Below, one piece after another: positions 8,061 through 15,951 of a stretch of 40,321 bases of DNA. Position 1 is the first letter of the stretch. Each line of letters begins with the position of its first letter. The translations under genes and the position numbers were made by a program. The stretch is from Mycolicibacterium iranicum (lineage in GTDB: Bacteria > Actinomycetota > Actinomycetes > Mycobacteriales > Mycobacteriaceae): contig NZ_LWCS01000048.1 in assembly GCF_001650495.1 (NCBI RefSeq), positions 1 to 40,321 on the forward strand. The letters are read 5' to 3'. The notes under the pieces are model-generated. The model was not told the origin of the DNA and searched no databases. It saw nothing but the letters and a program-made list of their open reading frames with translations.

Positions 8061-8471
8061 GTGGAGGAGATTCCGACAGGCCTATCGGCGTTCTTGGCGG
8101 CTCTGGAGGCACGCAATGGCGCGCGCGCAGCAGCTCGCTTGGCCGAATACGTGATCCTTGAGAGCCCGATCGACGTGGAGCCTGTCGTCGGCCGCCAACA
8201 TGTGGCTGCGGCAGTGTCCCGGATCCTCGATGTCGTCGACGAAATCATCGTCGCCCACATCATCGCGGGGGACGGATGCTTCGCCGTCGCGACGACCCTC
8301 ACGATCGGCAACACAGAGCTCGATGGCATGGATCTGATCGGCATCAACGCCGAGGGCAAAGTCGCCTCTCTGGTAATGCATCTGCGACCGCTGCGGGCCG
8401 TCGTCACTTTGCAGAACCGCCTCGCAGCTGCCGGTGGAACGCCGTTGCTCGTGTTGACCGAAGAGCGTTAG
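8061..8471 (+). CDS. SnoaL/NTF2-like small protein
   Basis: A 136-residue protein with the pattern of a SnoaL-like (NTF2-fold) cone domain: FLAALEARNGARAAARLAEYV, then ESPIDVEPVVGRQHV, then alternating strands ending GINAEGKVASLVMHLRPL. This fold binds small ligands or acts as an isomerase or hydrolase; no catalytic assignment is possible here. The GTG start has a weak upstream purine stretch. It ends nine bases before the ECF sigma gene and is probably co-transcribed. SnoaL-like domains are fused to the C-terminus of some ECF sigma factors (ECF41 type) and modulate them. Here the domain is a separate gene beside a sigma factor, so a regulatory role is possible. That role is inferred. Confidence 0.7.
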   Translation: MEEIPTGLSAFLAALEARNGARAAARLAEYVILESPIDVEPVVGRQHVAAAVSRILDVVDEIIVAHIIAGDGCFAVATTLTIGNTELDGMDLIGINAEGKVASLVMHLRPLRAVVTLQNRLAAAGGTPLLVLTEER

Positions 8472-8480
8472 GAGAACGCG

Positions 8481-9122
8481 ATGATGAGCCTCGAAAGCGC
8501 TACGCCACAGGACATCACGGGTCACCTCACCGCGATACCCGACGAGACCGACGTCGAAATGGCAGCGCGCTTCGTGCGCGACGTGATCCCGCTTCTCAAT
8601 ACGCTCCTCGGTGGCGCTGTCCGCATCACCCCGCAGCGTGCCGATGCCGAAGACCTGGTCCAGGAAACCCTGGTGCTGGCGTACAAGAACTTCAGCACTT
8701 TTCAGCCAGGAACGAATCTCAAAGGGTGGCTCTTTCGCATCCAGGCCAATGCTCACATCAGCGGTTACCGCAAGCGGATCCGCCGGCCCGCAGAGCTACC
8801 CATCGCCATGAACGTCGACTGGCAGCTGCCGTCGGATGCTCGGCACTCGCCGCGAGCACTGCGCTCAGCCGAGGTGGAGGCGTTGGAGTGGTGGCCCGAC
8901 GACGAAATCCGAGACGCTCTAGGCGCATTGCCTAGCGAGTTTCTGATGACGGTGTACTACGCCGACGTCGCGGGCCTCACCTATAGAGAGATCAGCGAGA
9001 TCATGTGCACCCCGATGGGAACCGTCATGTCACGCATCCACCGCGGCCGGTCCCGGTTGCGCGTCCTGTTGGCAGGTATCGCCGCCGACCGCGGGTACGT
9101 GCAAGAACAAAAAGCGGGTTAG
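8481..9122 (+). CDS. ECF RNA polymerase sigma factor, SigH/SigR-like
   Basis: A 213-residue ECF sigma factor. Region 2 is visible at about residues 48-95 (ADAEDLVQETLVLAYKNF, then LKGWLFRIQANAHI) and region 4 at about 145-195 (GALPSEFLMTVYYADVAGLT, YREISEIMCTPMGTVMSRIH). The ALPSEF, VYYADV and GTVMSR motifs place it close to the SigH/SigR oxidative-stress group. AGGAGA lies just upstream of ATG 8481; a second ATG follows immediately. The zinc anti-sigma gene that normally follows this group is absent. The next gene is a DUF5996 protein, and the gene before is SnoaL-like. I infer that it drives its own operon under an unknown cue, but found no convincing matching promoter upstream. Confidence 0.9.
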   Translation: MMSLESATPQDITGHLTAIPDETDVEMAARFVRDVIPLLNTLLGGAVRITPQRADAEDLVQETLVLAYKNFSTFQPGTNLKGWLFRIQANAHISGYRKRIRRPAELPIAMNVDWQLPSDARHSPRALRSAEVEALEWWPDDEIRDALGALPSEFLMTVYYADVAGLTYREISEIMCTPMGTVMSRIHRGRSRLRVLLAGIAADRGYVQEQKAG

Positions 9123-9151
9123 TTCCACCACACAACGAAGGGCAGGTTCGA

Positions 9152-10093
9152 ATGACCGACAGCCGGGCCGGTGAGGGTTGGCCGACTCTACTTGTCCACG
9201 ACTGGGAACCCACGCGAAGGTCGCTGCACATGTGGAGCCAGATCGTCGGCAAGGTCCGAATGGTCCACTCGCCCCTACTCAATCATTGGTGGCAAGTGCC
9301 TCTCTATGTGTCGCCACGAGGCTTGACCACCTCCGCGATCCCCGTGCGGAACAGCTCATTCGACATGGAGTTCGACTTCGTCGATCACGCACTCACGGTT
9401 CGGGTCAGTGATGGCGGCGCCGGCAGTGTCGATCTGCGCGACACATCCGTGGCGGAGTTTCACCACGAATTACTCGCGACGCTCGGCACACTGGGCATCG
9501 AGGCGAACATCTCGCGCGGTCCCAACGAAGTCCACCCCGCCGTCCCCTTCAGCGAGGACACACATACCGGCTACGATCCCGCTGCGGCCAACGCTTTCTG
9601 GCGGCAACTGATTCAAGCCGACCGAGTGATCGCCCGGTTCCGGGCCCGGTTCGTCGGCAAGGTCAGCCCCGTGCACTTTTTCTGGGGCTCCTTCGACCTG
9701 GCGTGCACCCGGTTCTCCGGCCGCCTCGCGCCCCGACATCCCGGAGGTGTGCCCAACTGCGGTGACTGGGTGATGGAAGAGGGCTACTCACACGAACTCA
9801 GCAGTTGCGGGTTCTGGCCCGGAGGAGCAGCCGAAGGAGCGTTCTACTCCTACGCCTATCCCGAACCGGCCGGATATGCCGACGTCAGGCCTCCCGATGG
9901 CGTGTTCTACGACACCGGCCTGCGGCAATACCTGCTGCCGTACGAGGTTGCGCGCCAGGCGAAGGACCCGGACGCCGCGGTGATGGACTTCCTCGAGTTC
10001 ACCTACGGCGCGGCCGCCGACCTGATGGGCTGGGACCGCACTGTTCTCGAGAGCGATCCCGACCGCTGGACACACAAGTCGTCCTCGCGATGA
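9152..10093 (+). CDS. DUF5996 family protein
   Basis: A 313-residue cytosolic protein of the DUF5996 family, recognised from its aromatic-rich pattern: SLHMWSQIVGKVRM near the N-terminus, NHWWQVPLYVSPRGL, SPVHFFWGSFDLACTRFSGR in the middle and SHELSSCGFWPGG followed by YSYAYPEPAGY near the end. The function of the family is not known. The ATG at 9152 follows a weak GGCAGG and gives the conserved start; longer in-frame extensions overlap the sigma gene. It overlaps the next gene by four bases (ATGA at 10090-10093), so translation is coupled to the Rieske-glutamate synthase fusion. Many conserved Trp, His and Tyr residues suggest a pocket for a ligand or metal, but nothing diagnostic is present. 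Confidence 0.85.
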   Translation: MTDSRAGEGWPTLLVHDWEPTRRSLHMWSQIVGKVRMVHSPLLNHWWQVPLYVSPRGLTTSAIPVRNSSFDMEFDFVDHALTVRVSDGGAGSVDLRDTSVAEFHHELLATLGTLGIEANISRGPNEVHPAVPFSEDTHTGYDPAAANAFWRQLIQADRVIARFRARFVGKVSPVHFFWGSFDLACTRFSGRLAPRHPGGVPNCGDWVMEEGYSHELSSCGFWPGGAAEGAFYSYAYPEPAGYADVRPPDGVFYDTGLRQYLLPYEVARQAKDPDAAVMDFLEFTYGAAADLMGWDRTVLESDPDRWTHKSSSR

Positions 10094-11706
10094 CCGATGA
10101 GATCAGAGTCGCGTCCTTCGAGGAGCTGACCTCCGACCAACCGCATCCCGTCTCGGTCAGCGGTGTTGACATCATCCTCATCCGCCGCGGCGAGGGTGTG
10201 TCAGCTCTCCACGGACGGTGCCCGCACCGAGGAGCCCTACTGGCTGACGGACGTGTCGAGGACGGCCTGGTCGTATGCGGGGTACACGGCTGGCGCTACG
10301 ACGCCGAGACAGGTGTGTCACCGGTGAACCCGGCCGTATCGCTCACCAAGTTTCCCGCGCGGGTATCGGACGGCGTTGTGTATCTGGATGAGTCGTCGGT
10401 GGCCCGGTTCCGGCGTGCCGGTCCGGGGACGTTCCCTGACGACGGCTACCAAGGCCGCTGGATCAAGCCCGTCGATTCCGCCGACGAACCGTTCGTCACG
10501 CAGATTCACGAACTCGCTGCGCACGGTCTGCATCGAATCGGCCACCACGGACCGATGGCCGCCATGGGCGTGCCCAGGGATCAATTACCGAAGTGGGAGT
10601 CGATCCAGGTGGTAACCGCGCAACTGGCGCGAATGCCGCTGCTCGAGGACGAACCGGTCACAACCGAGACGGTGATCGGCCCGGCAGCCAAACGTCCACT
10701 GGTGCTAGATATTCCGCTCTTTGTCAGCGACATGAGCTTTGGCGCACTCTCGGCGGAGGCCAAGCTCGCCCTTTCCGCGGGGGCGCAGATGGCCGGCACC
10801 GGAATCTGTTCCGGTGAGGGCGGCATGCTTCCCGAAGAGCAGCAGCATAATTCGCGCTACCTCTATGAGCTCGCCTCGGCGCGCTTCGGGTGGAGCTTCG
10901 AGCATCTGGACAAGGTGCAGGCATTTCATTTCAAGGGCGGACAGGGCGCGAAAACCGGGACCGGCGGTCATCTGCCCGGAAGCAAGGTGATCGGGAAGAT
11001 CGCTGCAGTTCGGGGCCTGCCTGAGGGGACGGCCGCGATCTCTCCCGCCCGTTTTCCCGATTGGACCTCGCTGGAGCAGTTCCGTGATTTTGCGACGCAG
11101 GTGCGGGAGGTGTCCGGGGGAATCCCCGTCGGGTACAAGATGAGCGCGCAGCAGATCGAACGCGACATCGACGCGGCGCTGTCGATCGGCGTCGACTACA
11201 TCATCCTTGACGGGCGCGGCGGTGGAACAGGAGCGGCACCAACTCTGTTCCGCGACAACATCTCCGTGCCCACGATCCCGGCACTGGCTAGGGCACGCCG
11301 ACACCTGATCTCGTCCGCCGCCCACGACATCACGCTTGCCGTCACCGGGGGAATTCGCACCGCCGCAGACATGGTCAAAGCACTCGCGCTCGGGGCAGAC
11401 GCCATCGGGCTGTCCAATTCGGCACTTCAGGCCATTGGCTGCGTGGGTATGCGAGCATGCAATACCAATGCCTGTCCGGTGGGAATCGCCACTCAGCAGC
11501 CCCACCTGCGCGAGCGGCTGCCCGTGGAACTTGCCGCTACGCGCCTGAACCGCTTTCTGGAATCTACCGTCGAGCTGATGACCGTTCTCGCCAGAGCGTG
11601 TGGACACCGACGCCTAGCAGACTTCGACCTCGATGATCTGGTCACGTTCGACCGCGACTTCGCCTACCTCAGCGGAGTTCCCTACGCAGGAGTGGTGCCG
11701 TTGTGA
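10090..11706 (+). CDS. Rieske [2Fe-2S]-glutamate synthase (GltB FMN domain) fusion
   Basis: A 538-residue fusion. Residues 1-105 form a Rieske domain with ligands RCPHRG (Cys44, His46) and CGVHGW (Cys63, His66). Residues about 170-500 form an FMN-binding glutamate synthase-type TIM barrel: FVSDMSFGALS, SGEGGML, FHFKGGQGAKTG, DGRGGGTGAAPT and VTGGIRTAADMVKALALGAD. The [3Fe-4S] motif C-x5-C-x4-C is intact (Cys451, Cys457, Cys462). The GltB glutaminase domain is missing, so ammonia would have to be free or another acceptor used. A Rieske domain replacing the usual GltD partner suggests a different electron donor. ATG 10090 overlaps the DUF5996 stop, and the TGA at 11704-11706 overlaps the next GTG. 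The reaction is unknown. Confidence 0.9.
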   Translation: MTDEIRVASFEELTSDQPHPVSVSGVDIILIRRGEGVSALHGRCPHRGALLADGRVEDGLVVCGVHGWRYDAETGVSPVNPAVSLTKFPARVSDGVVYLDESSVARFRRAGPGTFPDDGYQGRWIKPVDSADEPFVTQIHELAAHGLHRIGHHGPMAAMGVPRDQLPKWESIQVVTAQLARMPLLEDEPVTTETVIGPAAKRPLVLDIPLFVSDMSFGALSAEAKLALSAGAQMAGTGICSGEGGMLPEEQQHNSRYLYELASARFGWSFEHLDKVQAFHFKGGQGAKTGTGGHLPGSKVIGKIAAVRGLPEGTAAISPARFPDWTSLEQFRDFATQVREVSGGIPVGYKMSAQQIERDIDAALSIGVDYIILDGRGGGTGAAPTLFRDNISVPTIPALARARRHLISSAAHDITLAVTGGIRTAADMVKALALGADAIGLSNSALQAIGCVGMRACNTNACPVGIATQQPHLRERLPVELAATRLNRFLESTVELMTVLARACGHRRLADFDLDDLVTFDRDFAYLSGVPYAGVVPL

Positions 11707-13667
11707 ATTCCGAAGAGGACCAGGGGATCCAGGAGACCCAGTGGCACCGGGCGATCGATCCCGACGCGCTCGCTGAGGGCGAGGTGACCGTCTGCGCCGT
11801 CGGCCTCAAGTCCGTAGCGCTGACGAAACTGCGCGGTGAGTTCGGCGCTGTCGACAATCGCTGCCCCCACCAGGGCGGGCCGCTGGGCCAGGGCACCGTG
11901 GAGAACGGCAAGATCCGGTGTCCCTGGCACGGCTTCGATTTCGACCCGTTCACCGGCGAGGCGGCGGGCGGACCCGATTTCGACGTCCCGACCTATCCCG
12001 TCGATGTCCGGGTCGATGGGGTCTACGTGGGTACGCCGATGCCTGCTCCACACGTTCGCACGGTCAGCGACGTGCTGGTCGAGACAATGACGAACTGGGG
12101 CGTGGACACGGTGTTCGGAATGGTGGGGCACTCGAACCTCGGCATGGCGGACGCTCTGCACCGCGCCGAAACCCGAGGCGCGCTCCGCTATTTCGGCATT
12201 CGTCACGAAGGGACGGCAGCCTTCGCGGCATCGGCCTACGGCAAGCTGACCGGCAGGCCCGCAGCGTGCTTCGGCATCGCCGGCCCAGGATCGACGAACC
12301 TGCTGACCGGACTGTACGACGCGAAGGCAGACCGTGCGCCGGTGCTGGCACTCTCGGGCAACGTGGATTCCTCCGTCGCCGGCAAAGGGGCCTTCCAGGA
12401 CATAGACCTGCTCGCCGCGTTCGCGGACGTCAGCACCTACTCGGCTATGGTCCGCTCGGGATCCGACCACGCGGAACTTATGACGATGGCGCTCAAGCAC
12501 GCAATACTCGGGCGCGGAGTCGGGCATCTCGTCCTGCCCGACGAGGTGCAGGTGCAGGAGGCGCCACGACAACTCGCCTCCGGCCCCACCGGGCGGATGC
12601 CCGACCTTGGCGTGAGCCCGCCCGCGCAGGCACTCGGGAGCGCTCTCGACCACATCGCAGAAGCCACCCGTCCCGTCATCGTGGTGGGCGCAGGCGCCAA
12701 ATTCGCTATGGCACAGATTGTCTCCCTCGCCGAACAACTGAAAGCACCCATTCTGACGACGTTCAAGGCCAAGGGCCAGCTCTCCGACAAACATCCGCTG
12801 GCCTGCGGCGTGCTCGGCCGTTCCGGAACGCCCGTCGCCTCCTGGATGATGAACAAAGCTGACCTCCTGGTGGTGTTCGGCGCATCGTTTTCCAATCACA
12901 GCGGCATCTCGCCCTACAAGCCGACGGTGCAGGTGGACATCGATCCCCTGATGCTCGGCCGCTTCGGACCAGTTGCGGTGCCGGTACTCGGCGATGTGGG
13001 TGTCACCGCTCACGCCCTCGCAGGGGGTCTGCGCGTCAACCCGGAGATCGTCGACCAGCGCGCCGAGGTCGCCGAACGCTGGGCGGTATGGCGCACTGAG
13101 AAGGCCCGACGTGCGGCGGTGGCTCCGGGAAACGGGCGAGTGTCGGCAGCAACGGTGTTTCACGAGCTCAACGGGCTGGCACCCGAAAATGCCGTCATGA
13201 CAGTCGATGTGGGTAACCACGCCTACTCTTTCGGGCGATACTTCGAACCCACCTCGCAGGATGTCCTCATATCGGGCTACCTCGGATCGATCGGCTTCGG
13301 CTTTCCCGCGGCCCTGGGCGCCTGGGCCGCGGCACCGGGACGTCCCATCATCGCCGTCACCGGCGACGGCGGATTCGGACAGTATCTCGCCGACTTCACC
13401 ACGGCCGTGAAGTACGACATGAACATCACCCATATTTTGCTCAACAACGGCGAACTCGCCAAGATCAGCGAGGAGCAGCGCAGCGCCGAATACCCGGTCT
13501 GGCAGACGTCGCTGCTCAATCCTGACTTCGCCGCACTCGCCCGCGACTGCGGCGCGTACGGCAAGCGCGTCGTCGACCCGGCCGGCGTCGCATCTGCCAT
13601 CGCAGAAGCTCTCGGTCACCCCGGTCCGGCCATGGTCGAGATCATGACTGATCCCCAATCGCACTAG
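11703..13667 (+). CDS. Rieske [2Fe-2S]-ThDP enzyme fusion (acetolactate synthase/pyruvate oxidase-like)
   Basis: A 654-residue fusion. Residues 1-110 are a Rieske ferredoxin domain (RCPHQGG with Cys54 and His56; CPWHGF with Cys73 and His76). From about residue 115 on is a complete three-domain thiamine-diphosphate enzyme: Pyr domain with the activating Glu169 in RHEGTAAFAASAYGK, central domain (VIVVGAGAKFAMAQI), and PP domain with the GDG-NN cofactor motif from Gly554 to Asn582. The catalytic part resembles acetolactate synthase, pyruvate oxidase and benzoylformate decarboxylase relatives, which decarboxylate 2-oxo acids. The attached Rieske domain suggests that electrons leave through an iron-sulfur centre. 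The GTG start overlaps the preceding stop (GTGA), so the two Rieske fusions are translated in tandem. Substrate not deducible. Confidence 0.9.
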   Translation: MNSEEDQGIQETQWHRAIDPDALAEGEVTVCAVGLKSVALTKLRGEFGAVDNRCPHQGGPLGQGTVENGKIRCPWHGFDFDPFTGEAAGGPDFDVPTYPVDVRVDGVYVGTPMPAPHVRTVSDVLVETMTNWGVDTVFGMVGHSNLGMADALHRAETRGALRYFGIRHEGTAAFAASAYGKLTGRPAACFGIAGPGSTNLLTGLYDAKADRAPVLALSGNVDSSVAGKGAFQDIDLLAAFADVSTYSAMVRSGSDHAELMTMALKHAILGRGVGHLVLPDEVQVQEAPRQLASGPTGRMPDLGVSPPAQALGSALDHIAEATRPVIVVGAGAKFAMAQIVSLAEQLKAPILTTFKAKGQLSDKHPLACGVLGRSGTPVASWMMNKADLLVVFGASFSNHSGISPYKPTVQVDIDPLMLGRFGPVAVPVLGDVGVTAHALAGGLRVNPEIVDQRAEVAERWAVWRTEKARRAAVAPGNGRVSAATVFHELNGLAPENAVMTVDVGNHAYSFGRYFEPTSQDVLISGYLGSIGFGFPAALGAWAAAPGRPIIAVTGDGGFGQYLADFTTAVKYDMNITHILLNNGELAKISEEQRSAEYPVWQTSLLNPDFAALARDCGAYGKRVVDPAGVASAIAEALGHPGPAMVEIMTDPQSH

Positions 13668-13712
13668 TCCACAGGACACCAGAACCGATGCTGAGGAAAG
13701 CGAACTGACTCC

Positions 13713-14705
13713 ATGAAAGCCGTTGTGCTTGAACACTTCGGAGGTACAGATGCTTTCGAATTGCGTGAGGTTGCCGTCCCGCACGTCGGGCCCCGCCAGG
13801 TACGGGTGCGCGTCCACGCGACCGCGATCAACCCACTCGACTATCAGATTCGTCGCGGCGACTACCGAGACCTTGTGCCGCTGCCGGCAATCATCGGGCA
13901 CGACATCTCGGGTGTGGTCGAGGAGGTCGGATTCCACGTGACCGAGTTCCGCGCGGGCGACGCCGTGTACTACACGCCCCAGATCTTCGGCGGCCCAGGC
14001 TCATACGCCGAGCAGCACGTCGCGGACGTAGATCTGGTCGGCCGAAAGCCCGAGAACCTCAGTCACCTGGAGGCGGCAAGTCTGACCCTTGTCGGCGGCA
14101 CGGTCTGGGAATCCCTCGTGACACGAGCTCAGCTCACCGTCGGAGAGTCAATCCTCATCCATGGCGGCTCAGGCGGCGTCGGTACGGTCGCGGTCCAGAT
14201 CGCGAAAGCAATGGGTACTCAGGTGATCACCACCGCGAGAGCCGACGACCATGCGTTCGTGCGGTCCCTCGGCGCGGACGTGGTGATCGACTACACCTCG
14301 GCGGACTACGTCGACGCCGTCGCCGAGGCGACGCGCGGTCGGGGCGTCGACGTCGTATTCGACACAATCGGAGGCGACGCACTCACACGGAGCCCGCTGA
14401 CACTCGCCGACGGCGGACGCGTCGTCAGCATCGTCGACATCGCGCAGCCGCAGAATCTCATCGAGGCGTGGGGCCGCAACGCCGCCTATCATTTCGTCTT
14501 CACACGACAGAACCGAGGAAAACTGGACGCGCTCACCACACTGGTCGAGCGCGGTCTGGTGAAGCCGGTGATCGGCGCGACCCTTCCGCTCGCCCGAGTC
14601 GGCGATGCTCACGAAGTCCTGGAGAACAGGCGGTCGTACGCGCTGCGCGGCAAGGTCGCGATCGACGTGGCGGGGGAAACCGTATCGCTCCCGACTCGCG
14701 CCTAG
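13713..14705 (+). CDS. Zinc-independent MDR oxidoreductase (quinone reductase-like)
   Basis: A 330-residue medium-chain dehydrogenase/reductase of the NADPH:quinone reductase type. The N-terminal GroES-like domain has ATAINPLDYQIRRGDY and IIGHDISGVVEEVG. The Rossmann nucleotide-binding motif is IHGGSGGVGTVAVQIAK (about residues 148-164), followed by GADVVIDYTS and VDVVFDTIGG. The structural zinc cysteines of alcohol dehydrogenases are absent. It would reduce quinones or unsaturated carbonyls with NAD(P)H. It lies 45 bases after the ThDP fusion and is probably the last gene of that redox operon. Its stop codon shares the tetranucleotide CTAG (14702-14705) with the stop codon of the convergent dehydrogenase gene. 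Confidence 0.9.
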   Translation: MKAVVLEHFGGTDAFELREVAVPHVGPRQVRVRVHATAINPLDYQIRRGDYRDLVPLPAIIGHDISGVVEEVGFHVTEFRAGDAVYYTPQIFGGPGSYAEQHVADVDLVGRKPENLSHLEAASLTLVGGTVWESLVTRAQLTVGESILIHGGSGGVGTVAVQIAKAMGTQVITTARADDHAFVRSLGADVVIDYTSADYVDAVAEATRGRGVDVVFDTIGGDALTRSPLTLADGGRVVSIVDIAQPQNLIEAWGRNAAYHFVFTRQNRGKLDALTTLVERGLVKPVIGATLPLARVGDAHEVLENRRSYALRGKVAIDVAGETVSLPTRA

Positions 14706-15655
14706 ACCGGTGTGACGAGCTCTCCGCTCGCGAGGAAGCTGTCGAGGTTGCGCAGTGTCAGCGCCTCCATCGCGGCCCGGGTCTGCTCGGTGCCGCTCGC
14801 CACGTGAGGCAGAAGCACGACATTGTTCAAGGCGAACAGCTCCTCGGGCACCTTCGGCTCGTCGGCGAACACATCGAGGCCTGCGCCGGCCAGCCTGCCG
14901 TTCAGCAGGGCCTCGACCAGCGCGTCCTGGTCCACGACGCTGCCGCGGGCGATGTTGACCAGATAGCCACGAGGTCCGAGCTCCTCGATGACCTCCCGGC
15001 TCACCAGTCCGCGTGTACCGTCGCCGCCGGCCGCAGCGACGATCAGGACGTCCACATCCGACGCGAGATCGACGGGGGACTTTGCGTAGGCATAGGGCGA
15101 GTCAGCGATCTCATGGCGATTGTGGTAGCTGATACGGCAACCAAAGGCATTGAGCCGCAATGCGATTGCTTTGCCGATGCGACCCAGACCGATGATCCCC
15201 ACACGGGTGTGGCTCACCTGCCGGGTCAGGGGATAGTTGCCATCCACCGGCCAGCGGCCGGCCCTTACGTACCGGTCGGAGGCCGAGAACTGCCGCAGGG
15301 TGTCGATCATCAGCCCAACCGCAGTGTCGGCCACACAGTCCGTCAGGACGTCGGGGGTATTACTCACCCCGACGCCCCGAGCTCCAGCGGCCGCGACATC
15401 GGTTGTGTCATAACCAACGCCGAAATTGATCACCGCGCCCAGATTCGGCAGCGCGGTCATCAGGTCGGCGTCCACACCCGTGCGACCTGAGGTCACGACG
15501 GCGGTGAAGTCCGCACCGCGGCGGGTCAGGAAGTCGGCGCGCTCGGCGGCCGAATCGGGCAGCACCGCTGCGGAGTAGTCCTCGGCAAGGGTGCGCTCCA
15601 GCGACGGCTTCAGCGGCCCGACCTGCAAGACGGAATGATTTACCACGGTCCTCAC
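14702..15655 (-). CDS. D-isomer-specific 2-hydroxyacid dehydrogenase (glyoxylate/hydroxypyruvate reductase-like)
   Basis: A 317-residue NAD(P)-dependent D-2-hydroxyacid dehydrogenase. The Rossmann motif VGIIGLGRIGKAIALRL lies about residues 147-163. The catalytic elements are all present: Arg in VNIARGSVVDQDALVEAL, Glu in GLDVFADEP and His in LLPHVASGT. It would reduce a short 2-oxo acid such as glyoxylate, hydroxypyruvate or tartronate semialdehyde, intermediates that arise from glucarate breakdown. The GTG at 15655 is preferred; a further in-frame 26 codons upstream look non-coding. It is divergent from the solute-binding protein of the GudD operon and shares its 296-base control region. 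Substrate specificity is inferred from context. Confidence 0.88.
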   Translation of the reverse strand: MRTVVNHSVLQVGPLKPSLERTLAEDYSAAVLPDSAAERADFLTRRGADFTAVVTSGRTGVDADLMTALPNLGAVINFGVGYDTTDVAAAGARGVGVSNTPDVLTDCVADTAVGLMIDTLRQFSASDRYVRAGRWPVDGNYPLTRQVSHTRVGIIGLGRIGKAIALRLNAFGCRISYHNRHEIADSPYAYAKSPVDLASDVDVLIVAAAGGDGTRGLVSREVIEELGPRGYLVNIARGSVVDQDALVEALLNGRLAGAGLDVFADEPKVPEELFALNNVVLLPHVASGTEQTRAAMEALTLRNLDSFLASGELVTPV

Positions 15656-15858
15656 GGTACGGCGAGCTGGGGATACCGGTCCACGTCCGAAATAGCATGG
15701 ACTTATACCCAAGGCGCATAGTTGGGCCGCCACGGACGTCGGCAGCGCATCACTGCACGGATTGACCGGGTAAAAGCGCTGGTCGAGACACGTTTAATAG
15801 CGTCTGAGGCTGTCCTCCCGCAGGTGCCGGAGCACATGAAATGGCGGTTTGGGCGGGG

Positions 15859-15888
15859 TTGACGCATTTTCGGGACGCCTCTTACGGT
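15859..15888 (+). promoter_or_regulatory. Sigma-A-like promoter of the acid-sugar operon
   Basis: TTGACG (15859-15864) and TACGGT (15883-15888) are separated by 18 bases and lie about 64 bases upstream of the start of the binding-protein gene. They sit in the divergent region 15656-15951, where the IclR protein of the operon would be expected to act. I saw no clear IclR palindrome. Confidence 0.55.
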
Positions 15889-15951
15889 GTGGTTGCCATC
15901 ACAGCGTGCATCTACATACGTGGACGTCTCACCCTCAGCCCGGGAGGATCG

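Noticed and set aside
11682..13937. A 751-codon open frame on the minus strand opposite the Rieske-ThDP gene
   Set aside because: It is antisense to a gene with clear domains, has low-complexity Arg/His/Gly composition and no family motif. Long antisense frames are expected at this G+C content.
15705..15710. GGGTAT on the minus strand before the 2-hydroxyacid dehydrogenase, considered as a SigF -10 element
   Set aside because: No GGWWT element occurs 15-17 bases upstream of it.
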